A DNA stretch of 5,467 nt, from positions 1 through 5,467 of the forward strand of contig CAVKHV010000085.1 in assembly GCA_963656085.1 (NCBI GenBank), in the 5' to 3' direction. The notes beneath the pieces were generated by a model, which had not been told where the DNA came from, ran no database searches, and saw nothing but the letters and a program-made list of their open reading frames with translations. The DNA is from CAVALG01 sp963656085. GTDB lineage: Bacteria; Bacillota; Clostridia; Oscillospirales; Acutalibacteraceae. Numbering within the stretch: the first letter of the stretch is position 1; each line of letters opens with the position of its first letter. Below, in pieces: positions 1 through 5,467 of this stretch. The position numbers and the translations under genes were made by a program.

Positions 1-697
1 CCGTTACCCGAATGATAATGTGCTGTTTCGGTTTGAACCGTCTTACTTAAAAAACCATCGTGGTTTGCAGACCGATTTTTTAAAGGATATCGATACAAAT
101 TGGCAGTCGGTCGACGGCTGGCGTCCGCCATGCGAGTTTGATAAATCCGAAATAAAACTTGACGGTGGGAATATAATTGCTTCGCCTGATGACGAAAAAG
201 TGATAATCGGCGACCGCGTGTTTTCCGAAAATCCCGAATACGGAAAATCCGAATTGGTGCGGAAACTTGACTCAACACTGTGTGGGCCGCAAATAATTAT
301 AATTCCGTCGCTCGGCAGTGATATCACCGGTCACGCAGACAATATTGTTCGCTTTTTGGACGATAGGACCGTTTTGTGCCATGAATCTTTATCACCTGAC
401 AGTTTTGACCGACAATTGCAAACGACTTTAGAATATAATGGCTTTGATGTAACCGGGTTCCCGTCTGCGCCAATCGATAACAGAAGCGGAACAGGTCGCT
501 ATTTAAACTATCTTGAAACCGAAGAGGCAGTGTTTTTGCCCGTGTTCGGCATGGAAACAGACGCAAGAGCCGTATCCGCTGCCGAAAAACTGTTCTCAAA
601 GCCGGTTGAACCGATAATGATTCCGAACATTGCCGCAGACGGCGGTGGCTTGCACGATATCAGTTGGGATATGTCCGATTATGTTTGGGGCGATTAA
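1..697 (+). CDS. Agmatine/peptidylarginine deiminase family protein (PAD_porph), 5'-partial, catalytic Cys replaced by Asp
   Basis: This is the C-terminal part of a deiminase-family protein. The frame is open to the left edge (codons begin at base 2), so the real start lies outside; GTG at 20 falls inside the conserved block that reads FRFEPSYL and is not a credible start. Family landmarks are visible in order: the EPSYL block, LDGGN (guanidino-binding Asp in the family), DRVFSENPEY, a GHAD motif carrying the catalytic His, LNYLETEE, LPVF, and the C-terminal glycine block. In active relatives that block reads GGGLHC or GGVLNC; here it reads GGGLHDIS, and the GAT codon at 656-658 puts Asp in the nucleophile position. 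GHADG has also become GHADN. The frame is intact and the protein closely resembles the paralog at 1284-2084, so a maintained but catalytically dead deiminase is the best reading. Family assignment is firm; loss of activity is inferred. Confidence 0.85.
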   Translation, partial: RYPNDNVLFRFEPSYLKNHRGLQTDFLKDIDTNWQSVDGWRPPCEFDKSEIKLDGGNIIASPDDEKVIIGDRVFSENPEYGKSELVRKLDSTLCGPQIIIIPSLGSDITGHADNIVRFLDDRTVLCHESLSPDSFDRQLQTTLEYNGFDVTGFPSAPIDNRSGTGRYLNYLETEEAVFLPVFGMETDARAVSAAEKLFSKPVEPIMIPNIAADGGGLHDISWDMSDYVWGD

Positions 698-700
698 CGA

Positions 701-729
701 TTGTTTATTGTTATCAAATGTAGTATAAT
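701..729 (+). promoter_or_regulatory. Sigma-A-type promoter for the glycosylase unit
   Basis: A perfect -10 hexamer TATAAT lies at 724-729. A -35-like TTGTTT lies at 701-706, leaving a 17-base spacer. It sits in the only gap between the first deiminase gene and the glycosylase, 28 bases before the glycosylase ATG, so the predicted leader is short. Transcripts from upstream may also read through, since no terminator is visible after 697. Confidence 0.7.
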
Positions 730-742
730 GGAGAAAAAATAA

Positions 743-748
743 AAGGAG
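743..748 (+). promoter_or_regulatory. Ribosome binding site of the glycosylase gene
   Basis: AAGGAG lies 9 bases before ATG 758 and fixes that start. Confidence 0.8.
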
Positions 749-757
749 AAATTTAAA

Positions 758-1282
758 ATGAGTTCAAAAAGAATTACGGAACGCGATTTTTTCACATGCG
801 AAGCGGAAGAATTAGCAAAAAAACTAGTTGGGAAAATTATTTGTCATGAAGATTTCGATGGAAAAGAAAAATTTGTCATTAAAGCCCGAATAACTGCAAC
901 CGAAGCATACCGAAAAGATGATAGTTGCTTGGATGATAACAGAACACAGAAAACGACGAGTCAAAGTCTTGCGGGTGGACATCTTCATTTTCACAATGCT
1001 GGAAATGGGAGACGCCGTATTGATATTGTAGCTAATGAAGTCGGTGTTTCGGAAAGCGTTCTTATAGCAGGGGTTGATATGTATGATGGACCCTCTAAAA
1101 CATTATGGATTCTTGATATTGATGACCCTCAGTATGATGGACTTGATCTTTTAAGCCCTGATTCTAAAATATGGATTGAGGATGATGGAACAATTGCTGA
1201 ATTAAATAACGCAACACAAAGAAAAAATATTTTAGATAAAACACCTTTGCGTTTTACGGCAAAGATATTCAAATTTAGATAA
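758..1282 (+). CDS. Divergent 3-methyladenine DNA glycosylase (AAG/MPG family)
   Basis: The AAG family excises alkylated purines such as 3-methyladenine as the first step of base excision repair, acting on chromosomal DNA. The N-terminus has the family pattern: RDFF-like start (residues 10-12), LAKKLVGK (19-26), then TEAY (48-51), where Glu49 and Tyr51 match the catalytic Glu125 and Tyr127 of human AAG. The later GVSESVLIAGVD block (96-107) matches the conserved GVPEAVLIRA segment. The middle is unusual: there is no His between Tyr51 and Gly74, so the equivalent of human His136 is absent. The usual YVYxxYGMHxC stretch is replaced by a His- and Arg-rich segment (75-88), removing the intercalating Tyr. 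At 174 aa it is also shorter than the usual roughly 190-210. It has its own promoter and a strong RBS. Its DNA looks more AT-rich than the first deiminase gene (not computed). Family membership is likely; substrate and activity are uncertain. Confidence 0.75.
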   Translation: MSSKRITERDFFTCEAEELAKKLVGKIICHEDFDGKEKFVIKARITATEAYRKDDSCLDDNRTQKTTSQSLAGGHLHFHNAGNGRRRIDIVANEVGVSESVLIAGVDMYDGPSKTLWILDIDDPQYDGLDLLSPDSKIWIEDDGTIAELNNATQRKNILDKTPLRFTAKIFKFR

Positions 1283-1283
1283 C

Positions 1284-2084
1284 ATGCTCTACTTTTCATC
1301 ACTTCTAAAAACCAACCCAAAATACTCATTATCGGCGGAAAATTTGTTTTCCGCTTTATCCGACTGCGGCGAAAAATTTACTTTTTTTGACGGATCAAAG
1401 GATATCTGGGCAAGGGATTATATGCCTGTTAAAACAAAAAACGGTAAGTATATATCGTTCCGTTACGAGCCGAATTATCTTGCAGACAACCCGCAATTAA
1501 GAACAAATTTTAAAACCGATATTGCACCGTATTTCACACTGCCTGTTACATATTCAAATATCAATCTTGACGGCGGAAATGTTGTATTTTCGCCGTCAAA
1601 GACAAAAGCAGTTATCACCGACAGGGTGTTTTCGGAAAATCCCGAATATGATAAGAATACTCTTTTAACCGAGCTTGAAAAATCTCTTGAAGCAGAGATA
1701 ATTATTATTCCCTCGCTTAAAAGTGATATGGCAGGTCACGCGGATGGTGTGGTGCGCTTTGTGAACGAAAACACGGTGATTGGCAACGCCTCGCCTTACA
1801 AAAACGGTTACGAGCAAAAGGTGAAAAGAGCGTTGAAAAAGCACGGCATTTCGGTTGTTGACTTTCCGTATTTTGATTCCGAAGGGATAAGCGCTGTCGG
1901 AAGTTATTTAAACTTTCTTGAAACCGAAAAGCATATTTTTCTGCCGGTTTTCGACAATGTACAGGATGAAACGGCAGTAAGACTCGCAAATGAAATTTTT
2001 GATAAAAAGATAATTACCGTGAATATTAACGGTATAGCAAAAGAAGGAGGAGTATTGAATTGCATAAGCGGGGAAATGAACTGA
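1284..2084 (+). CDS. Agmatine/peptidylarginine deiminase family protein (PAD_porph), intact
   Basis: Members hydrolyse the guanidino group of agmatine or peptidyl-arginine, releasing ammonia through a Cys nucleophile; the protein has no signal peptide and should be cytoplasmic. All landmarks are present: WARDYMP (residues 42-48), LDGGN (95-99, Asp96), DRVFSENPEY (113-122), GHADG (151-155, His152 and Asp154), LNFLETE (209-215), LPVF (220-223), and GGVLNC (255-260) with Cys260 as nucleophile. At 266 aa it fits the short COG2957-type relatives rather than the roughly 350-aa agmatine deiminases, so the substrate cannot be assigned. The ATG is one base after the glycosylase stop. It has no recognisable ribosome binding site and no earlier in-frame start, so translation probably depends on ribosomes finishing the glycosylase. 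It is a paralog of the gene at 1-697, sharing DRVFSENPEY and IIIIPSL word for word. The 3' end overlaps the next gene by 25 bases. Confidence 0.88.
   Translation: MLYFSSLLKTNPKYSLSAENLFSALSDCGEKFTFFDGSKDIWARDYMPVKTKNGKYISFRYEPNYLADNPQLRTNFKTDIAPYFTLPVTYSNINLDGGNVVFSPSKTKAVITDRVFSENPEYDKNTLLTELEKSLEAEIIIIPSLKSDMAGHADGVVRFVNENTVIGNASPYKNGYEQKVKRALKKHGISVVDFPYFDSEGISAVGSYLNFLETEKHIFLPVFDNVQDETAVRLANEIFDKKIITVNINGIAKEGGVLNCISGEMN
2044..2050 (+). promoter_or_regulatory. Ribosome binding site inside the deiminase gene, for the TTG-started gene
   Basis: AAGGAGG lies 9 bases before TTG 2060. It is made of the codons that encode Glu-Gly-Gly just before the deiminase's catalytic Cys. It decides the unusual TTG start of the next gene. 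Confidence 0.7.
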
Positions 2085-2443
2085 CCACGGATGATAAGAA
2101 AAATAAAATCAGACAAATATTGACGGCAAGGCGCAAACTCTACAATGCCGGTGTGGAACTTTTGGAGTGTGACCGTGTCTATGCCGAGGGTATTAAGGCT
2201 GAACTTGAAAGGCATACCTTTGCTGATTATATGGTACCGTCTGATGGAGATACCGCAGAAAAAAAGCAAATTGATGAAACCGATGTCCGCTTTTATCTTG
2301 AAATGCGAATGCGGATATATGTAAAAGAAGAAAACATCATATTTGATGCGAAAAACGGTCTTTGCACGATTCAACTTAATGACACGCTGACAGCGAATAT
2401 CCCGATAAAGAGCGGAACAGCAGTCAGAAGTATTTTACTGTGA
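2060..2443 (+). CDS. Small hypothetical protein, TTG start
   Basis: I do not recognise this 127-aa protein. It starts at TTG, chosen because an ideal AAGGAGG sits 9 bases upstream and the first in-frame ATG would remove 57 residues. The N-terminal half (about residues 11-55) is charged and looks helical, with a basic patch around KNKIRQILTARRK; a short linker rich in Asp, Glu and Lys follows (60-75). The C-terminal half (about 76-127) has alternating hydrophobic residues that suggest a small beta-rich domain. There is no signal peptide, membrane segment or Cys-rich metal site. It overlaps the end of the deiminase gene by 25 bases and is surely co-translated with it, so it may be a partner of that enzyme. 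The terminator at 2574 closes the unit. The reading frame is well supported; function is unknown. Confidence 0.65.
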   Translation: MHKRGNELTTDDKKNKIRQILTARRKLYNAGVELLECDRVYAEGIKAELERHTFADYMVPSDGDTAEKKQIDETDVRFYLEMRMRIYVKEENIIFDAKNGLCTIQLNDTLTANIPIKSGTAVRSILL

Positions 2444-2573
2444 CCGAATGTCCGACCAAATAAAACACAACCGACCCGACAAGGCAGAGTGATGAAAATT
2501 CTGCACCCATAGAATTATTGTAATTCAGTAAAGTACCGACCCGGAGTAAAACAGCAAGTCTATCAACAAAAAA
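2444..2573. other. Intergenic stretch without a gene
   Basis: No supported coding frame or RNA gene is visible. It holds two copies of ACCGACCCG (2470-2478 and 2535-2543), a 5-bp stem GCAGA/TCTGC (2484-2504), and a small perfect inverted repeat GAATTA-TTG-TAATTC (2512-2526). These may be part of the 3' untranslated region of the unit that ends at the terminator, or the trace of a lost gene. Confidence 0.4.
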
Positions 2574-2616
2574 AGACGGAAGCCCACTAAAATCAAAGGG
2601 TTTCCGTTTATTTTTG
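2574..2616 (+). terminator. Rho-independent terminator of the glycosylase-deiminase unit
   Basis: A 12-bp stem pairs 2574-2585 with 2598-2609. It contains two G-T (G-U in RNA) pairs, has a 12-base loop, and is followed by ATTTTT. The left arm is preceded by a run of A, so the structure could also work in the opposite direction, although no gene on the - strand would need it. Confidence 0.75.
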
Positions 2617-2656
2617 AAATGTTATACTTCTTGATTTCATTAATTTTATGTACCGC

Positions 2657-2685
2657 TTTTGGTGCATATATTATTGTATCATAAT
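2657..2685 (+). promoter_or_regulatory. Possible promoter for the phosphoesterase unit
   Basis: TTTTGG (2657-2662) and CATAAT (2680-2685, five of six matches to TATAAT) are 17 bases apart, just downstream of the terminator and upstream of the next RBS. The -35 is poor. Other AT-rich hexamers such as TATATT at 2667-2672 could serve instead, so only the general location is supported. Confidence 0.35.
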
Positions 2686-2699
2686 AGCGAAGCAGATTT

Positions 2700-2706
2700 A
2701 AAGGAG
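2700..2706 (+). promoter_or_regulatory. Ribosome binding site of the phosphoesterase gene
   Basis: AAAGGAG ends 9 bases before GTG 2716, the ideal distance. ATG codons at 2707 and 2710 are 0 and 3 bases away, which is too close, so the GTG is preferred. Confidence 0.7.
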
Positions 2707-2715
2707 ATGATGAGT

Positions 2716-3399
2716 GTGGTATACGCGGTGTCAGACCTGCATGGGTGCTATGACAAGTATATAAAACTTCTTGAACGCCTGAATATGACTTCTGATGACT
2801 CGTTATATATTCTCGGTGATATTGTGGATCGCGGAAGCGAAGGAATAAAGATTATATTGGACCTCGTCAACAGAAAAAATATCTTTTCCTGCAGAGGAAA
2901 TCACGATCACTGTGCACAGATATTGCTGAGAAACTTTGCAATTCCCAATGACGGATATTTTGCGGACGGACTTGAAGAAACATTCAGATTATGGCTTTCC
3001 GACGGCGGGAACACAACATATGAGGAGTTTCTGAAATTGGACGAAAGCGAGCAGCAGGCGGTTTTGAGTTATCTTAACTCTCTTCCGCTTTTTGAGGAAC
3101 TAACAGTCGGAGGACAGAAGTTTTTCCTTGCACATACGGTTCCGGAAAAGAGCAAAATGCTCGATATTGAAAACTGTCGGAATTCAGATTTCATTATGGG
3201 TGAGCCGGAGTATGAAAAAATGTATTTTGAAGACACGATCATTGTAACAGGTCATACACCCACCGGTTTCATTGATCCGGAATACACAGGGCGAATATGG
3301 AAAGGAAACAATCATATAGCCATTGATTGCGGAACCGTATTTGGTAATCCCCTCGGATGTATTTGTCTTGATACGCTTGAAGATTTCTATGTCGAATAA
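2716..3399 (+). CDS. PPP-type metallophosphoesterase (serine/threonine phosphatase / ApaH-like)
   Basis: This is a two-metal phosphoesterase of the PPP superfamily, which includes PrpA/PrpB-like protein phosphatases and diadenosine tetraphosphatase. All signature motifs are present with a GTG start at 2716 (227 aa): SDLHG (Asp7, His9), GDIVDRG (34-40), GNHD (61-64), a later His in LAHT (His140), and GHTPTG (179-184, His180) followed by AIDCG. These supply the metal-binding Asp, Asn and His residues and the phosphate-contacting Arg39, so the enzyme should be active; substrate cannot be told from sequence. The length is typical of bacterial PrpA-like enzymes. The start is chosen from the RBS spacing and because homologous proteins begin directly with the YAVSDLHG strand; ATG 2710 or 2707 would add 2 or 3 residues. 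It is soluble, with no membrane segment. The next gene starts 17 bases downstream with no terminator between, so the two are probably co-transcribed. Confidence 0.9.
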   Translation: MVYAVSDLHGCYDKYIKLLERLNMTSDDSLYILGDIVDRGSEGIKIILDLVNRKNIFSCRGNHDHCAQILLRNFAIPNDGYFADGLEETFRLWLSDGGNTTYEEFLKLDESEQQAVLSYLNSLPLFEELTVGGQKFFLAHTVPEKSKMLDIENCRNSDFIMGEPEYEKMYFEDTIIVTGHTPTGFIDPEYTGRIWKGNNHIAIDCGTVFGNPLGCICLDTLEDFYVE

Positions 3400-3416
3400 T
3401 CGAAAAGAGGGCTTTT

Positions 3417-4553
3417 ATGAGATTTAAAATTGAACTTACCGGCAATTATTCACCTTTGGGAAATTTGTTCTTTAGTGTACCTACAAAAGATGAAATGAAA
3501 AAAGCAGAAAAAACAATTGGCGATATTTGTCATAATAGAGCGACGAAATTATATAAAAACAATTCTGATACATTTGAAAATTCAGCACTTACAAGAATAG
3601 AAAATGAACTCCAAAAAATGTGTGATACCGAAACGGCATATCATTTTCTTATTTTGAAAGAAATTGCAGAGTTATCCCAAAAAGTCGGATACCCTTTAAT
3701 GACGGAAGGTAATTTGTCAGGTTCCGTTATTTCTTATTTGCTTGGAATTACCGAATACGATCCATTAGCTTTGAGTTTTGAGTATAATTCAATCAAATTG
3801 CTTTGGGGTACAGATAAGTCCCCTCGGACGCCTGATTTTTCCATATGTATTGCACCGCAAATACGGCCGTTAATAAATAATAAGTTGCATTCAAAATATG
3901 GATATATCGACTGCAACAAAGATGTTTATAAGCGAATATCCTTAACTAACACTAATATATGTGAAACCTTGGGTAAGCTTTTAAAAGCAACCGGCAGGAA
4001 ACCGTCTTTCAGCGATTATAACGAGAAAACCTATATTAAGGTTGTCAAAAATATTGCAGATGAATATCTTGCCGAGTTCGAAATGTTAAAAAAAGAAGGC
4101 TATGCCTTGGACGAGGAGTTACAGTGCAGATTATCATTTTTCGATGAATTAAAACAGGTAACATCCTGCAATTTTAAACAATTGTTGCGCTTATATGCGT
4201 ATCGACACGCCTCATTTAAACATACGAAAAGTATAACGAGATTGTCGGATCCTGAATTTTTCGTTACCCGTAATGAGTTTTTTTATGCCCTTACCTGTTG
4301 CAACATCCCTGATGCCGTTGCTTTGGACATTGCAAAAAAGGGCGTAGGGTCACAGGCAAGCAGGCGCGAACAATATATTAAAACACTTAGGACTTATAAT
4401 GCACCGGAGTTTATTTGTAAATATTTTTCTGAGGTCGCAAATCTTTGGGATTCAGATGCGTGTATTAGCAGATTAATACTTATGTGCGCTGTCGCATGGT
4501 ATCAAATAACTTTCTCAAAAGAATATGATAAAATTAAAAACGGAGAATTATGA
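3417..4553 (+). CDS. PolC-like pseudo-polymerase (degenerate C-family DNA polymerase III alpha core)
   Basis: This 378-aa protein can be followed along the catalytic core of PolC, the Gram-positive replicative polymerase. Residues 53-70 match the helix that ends in PolC EARIEKELKSI. Residues 75-118 match the palm stretch ending in ITEVNPL (here ITEYDPL, 111-117). TPDFSICI (138-145) sits at the PDIDLNF catalytic motif, and DVYKRISL to LGKLLK (169-190) matches the following KTAYGYVK region. Residues 283-370 match the PolC fingers segment, with APEFICKYFSEVANLW at the VPDWYIDSCKKIKYMF helix. It lacks key parts: the second catalytic Asp is Ser142; the GSRGS motif is MTEGN, with Glu for Arg; the CPxCG zinc site, the segment bearing the third Asp, the exonuclease and the C-terminal clamp-binding tail are absent. 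It therefore cannot polymerise as PolC does. The frame is intact, so it is not a simple pseudogene. It lies between a phosphoesterase and a coupled hypothetical gene. Relationship judged from memory of PolC, not a search. Confidence 0.7.
   Translation: MRFKIELTGNYSPLGNLFFSVPTKDEMKKAEKTIGDICHNRATKLYKNNSDTFENSALTRIENELQKMCDTETAYHFLILKEIAELSQKVGYPLMTEGNLSGSVISYLLGITEYDPLALSFEYNSIKLLWGTDKSPRTPDFSICIAPQIRPLINNKLHSKYGYIDCNKDVYKRISLTNTNICETLGKLLKATGRKPSFSDYNEKTYIKVVKNIADEYLAEFEMLKKEGYALDEELQCRLSFFDELKQVTSCNFKQLLRLYAYRHASFKHTKSITRLSDPEFFVTRNEFFYALTCCNIPDAVALDIAKKGVGSQASRREQYIKTLRTYNAPEFICKYFSEVANLWDSDACISRLILMCAVAWYQITFSKEYDKIKNGEL
4542..4545 (+). promoter_or_regulatory. Ribosome binding site for the GTG start at 4555
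   Basis: GGAG lies within the last codons of the pseudo-polymerase gene, 9 bases before GTG 4555. The ATG at 4553 is closed after three further codons by TAA, which leaves the GTG as the start. Confidence 0.6.
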
Positions 4554-4554
4554 T

Positions 4555-5467
4555 GTGGATATATTAAGATTTGTCAATTCTAAGGATATCAGAGAACACC
4601 TTCGCAATATCGGTTATGAATTTAATTCTCTTGAGGCTGCATGGCTGATTTATCAGTGCCGCGATGCTGCTATTGACGAAAAGCATAAAGCGTGGAATGA
4701 ACTGATTGAAAAAATGCCGGATTGTCCGATAGTGGAACGCTTGAACACCGTGCCGCAGGATAGCCTTCACGCTTTTCTGAGGCAGTATATGGATCTTGAA
4801 GATAAGTATATTAACGAGTTTTACGATGAGAAACATGCGGATACTTTTGATTATAATAAGCCGTTTGTATACAAATTCAAATACATTTACAAGGACGGCA
4901 CGGAATACGAGTGGGATACGGTATTTTCATGCTTTGATGCTTTGTATGAAAGCATCATGGAACCCGAAGATGATGTTATCTCCATTCAATGTACCAAAAT
5001 GCGTATAGACAGGTTGAACTCGCGGCAAATCGCATATCTTACCCCTTCCTTTGATTTTCTGCGCATTGACCCCGGGCACATTGACAGTGATAAAGAGATG
5101 GATTTATTTTGGGGCATTTTTGATGGCCTTTGGTTTGACTTTCCGACACCGTTTAAAAAGGGCGATATTGTATGGGATCCAAAAAAACCGGATGGAATCT
5201 GTGCCGGTCCGTTTGTGACAACCGGGATTTGCCTTGACGGAATCCAAAGCGATAAGGTGAAAGACAATCTCAGAAAAAACGGCGATTCTTCCGATATGTG
5301 TGCCGGAGGATTCTTTTTGAATGAGGACGGCAGCATTTACGGAGAGTGTATGTCAAACTATATGTATCTTGAATTCTATAATAAGGAGTTGACCGGTTCA
5401 AAAAGAACGCTGATTGCACTCGGCAATTTTCTGAAGGATGAAATAGATCCGGCGCTTTTCGCCCGCG
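4555..5467 (+). CDS. Conserved-looking hypothetical protein, 3'-partial
   Basis: The frame is open from GTG 4555 to the right edge, giving 304 residues without a stop; the rest of the gene lies outside. The GTG is one base after the upstream stop, with GGAG 9 bases before it, so translation is coupled to the pseudo-polymerase gene. I do not recognise a named domain, but the protein resembles hypothetical proteins that I recall from Lachnospiraceae and related Clostridia. It is acidic and rich in aromatic residues, with no signal peptide or membrane segment. Visible blocks are an N-terminal helical part (1-80), a strand-rich region with YKDGTEYEWDTVFSCFDALY (112-131), LNSRQIAYLTPSFDFLRIDPG (154-174), and FKKGDIVWDP (200-209), which looks like the first strand of a small SH3-like barrel. 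Codon use is regular and the frame is certainly coding. Function is unknown. Confidence 0.8.
   Translation, partial: MDILRFVNSKDIREHLRNIGYEFNSLEAAWLIYQCRDAAIDEKHKAWNELIEKMPDCPIVERLNTVPQDSLHAFLRQYMDLEDKYINEFYDEKHADTFDYNKPFVYKFKYIYKDGTEYEWDTVFSCFDALYESIMEPEDDVISIQCTKMRIDRLNSRQIAYLTPSFDFLRIDPGHIDSDKEMDLFWGIFDGLWFDFPTPFKKGDIVWDPKKPDGICAGPFVTTGICLDGIQSDKVKDNLRKNGDSSDMCAGGFFLNEDGSIYGECMSNYMYLEFYNKELTGSKRTLIALGNFLKDEIDPALFAR

Noticed and set aside
20..22. GTG 20 as start of the first deiminase
   Set aside because: The frame is open to the left edge, and the residues around it align inside the conserved FRYEPNYL region of the paralog. The gene is cut by the window.
43..599. Two - strand frames of about 90 aa opposite the first deiminase
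   Set aside because: They are antisense to a protein with clear family motifs and show no motifs of their own.
1904..2374. 156-aa frame on the - strand
   Set aside because: It lies antisense to two well-supported genes, crosses their boundary, and its translation is rich in Ile and Phe without any recognisable motif.
2470..2543. CRISPR-like or attachment-site repeat
   Set aside because: There are only two copies of 9 bases, with no regular spacing and no associated genes.
2659..2715. N-terminal extension of the phosphoesterase from TTG 2659
   Set aside because: It would add 19 residues not expected before the SDLHG strand, has no ribosome binding site, and covers the likely promoter and the strong RBS at 2700-2706.
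3417..4553. Reading the PolC-like gene as a decayed polC pseudogene
   Set aside because: The frame is uninterrupted, has its own start and stop, fits tightly between coding neighbours, and hosts the RBS of the next gene. It looks maintained.
4986..5336. 116-aa frame on the - strand and the 70-aa + frame at 4796-5008
   Set aside because: Both are shadows of the coding frame that runs from 4555 to the right edge and show no family features.

Overview
The window looks like a piece of a low- to mid-GC Gram-positive genome, most likely a gut-type Clostridia (Bacillota). The grounds are strong AGGAGG-type ribosome binding sites, TTG and GTG starts, a protein clearly derived from the Gram-positive replicative polymerase PolC, and a last gene that resembles hypothetical proteins I recall from Lachnospiraceae/Oscillospiraceae. 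The taxon is inference. All genes that can be supported lie on the + strand, and nothing indicates an RNA gene, an insertion sequence or a CRISPR array.

Left half (1-2443): two paralogous proteins of the agmatine/peptidylarginine deiminase family (PAD_porph) flank a short, divergent 3-methyladenine DNA glycosylase (AAG/MPG family). The first deiminase paralog enters from beyond the left edge and has Asp where the catalytic Cys should be, so it is probably a dead enzyme. A good sigma-A-type promoter (701-729) starts a new transcription unit: glycosylase, then the intact deiminase one base after the glycosylase stop, then a small unknown protein. The unknown gene starts at TTG, inside the end of the deiminase gene.

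Middle (2444-2715): an intergenic stretch with a rho-independent terminator at 2574-2616 and the leader of the next unit.

Right half (2716-5467): a compact three-gene unit. It holds a PPP-type metallophosphoesterase with all expected metal-site motifs, a 378-aa protein that can be followed along the catalytic core of PolC but has lost active-site residues and a large central part (a pseudo-polymerase), and a conserved-looking hypothetical protein that runs off the right edge. The pseudo-polymerase is the most unusual item. Whether the three genes form one functional system cannot be told from the sequence; tight spacing and coupled starts support only co-expression.
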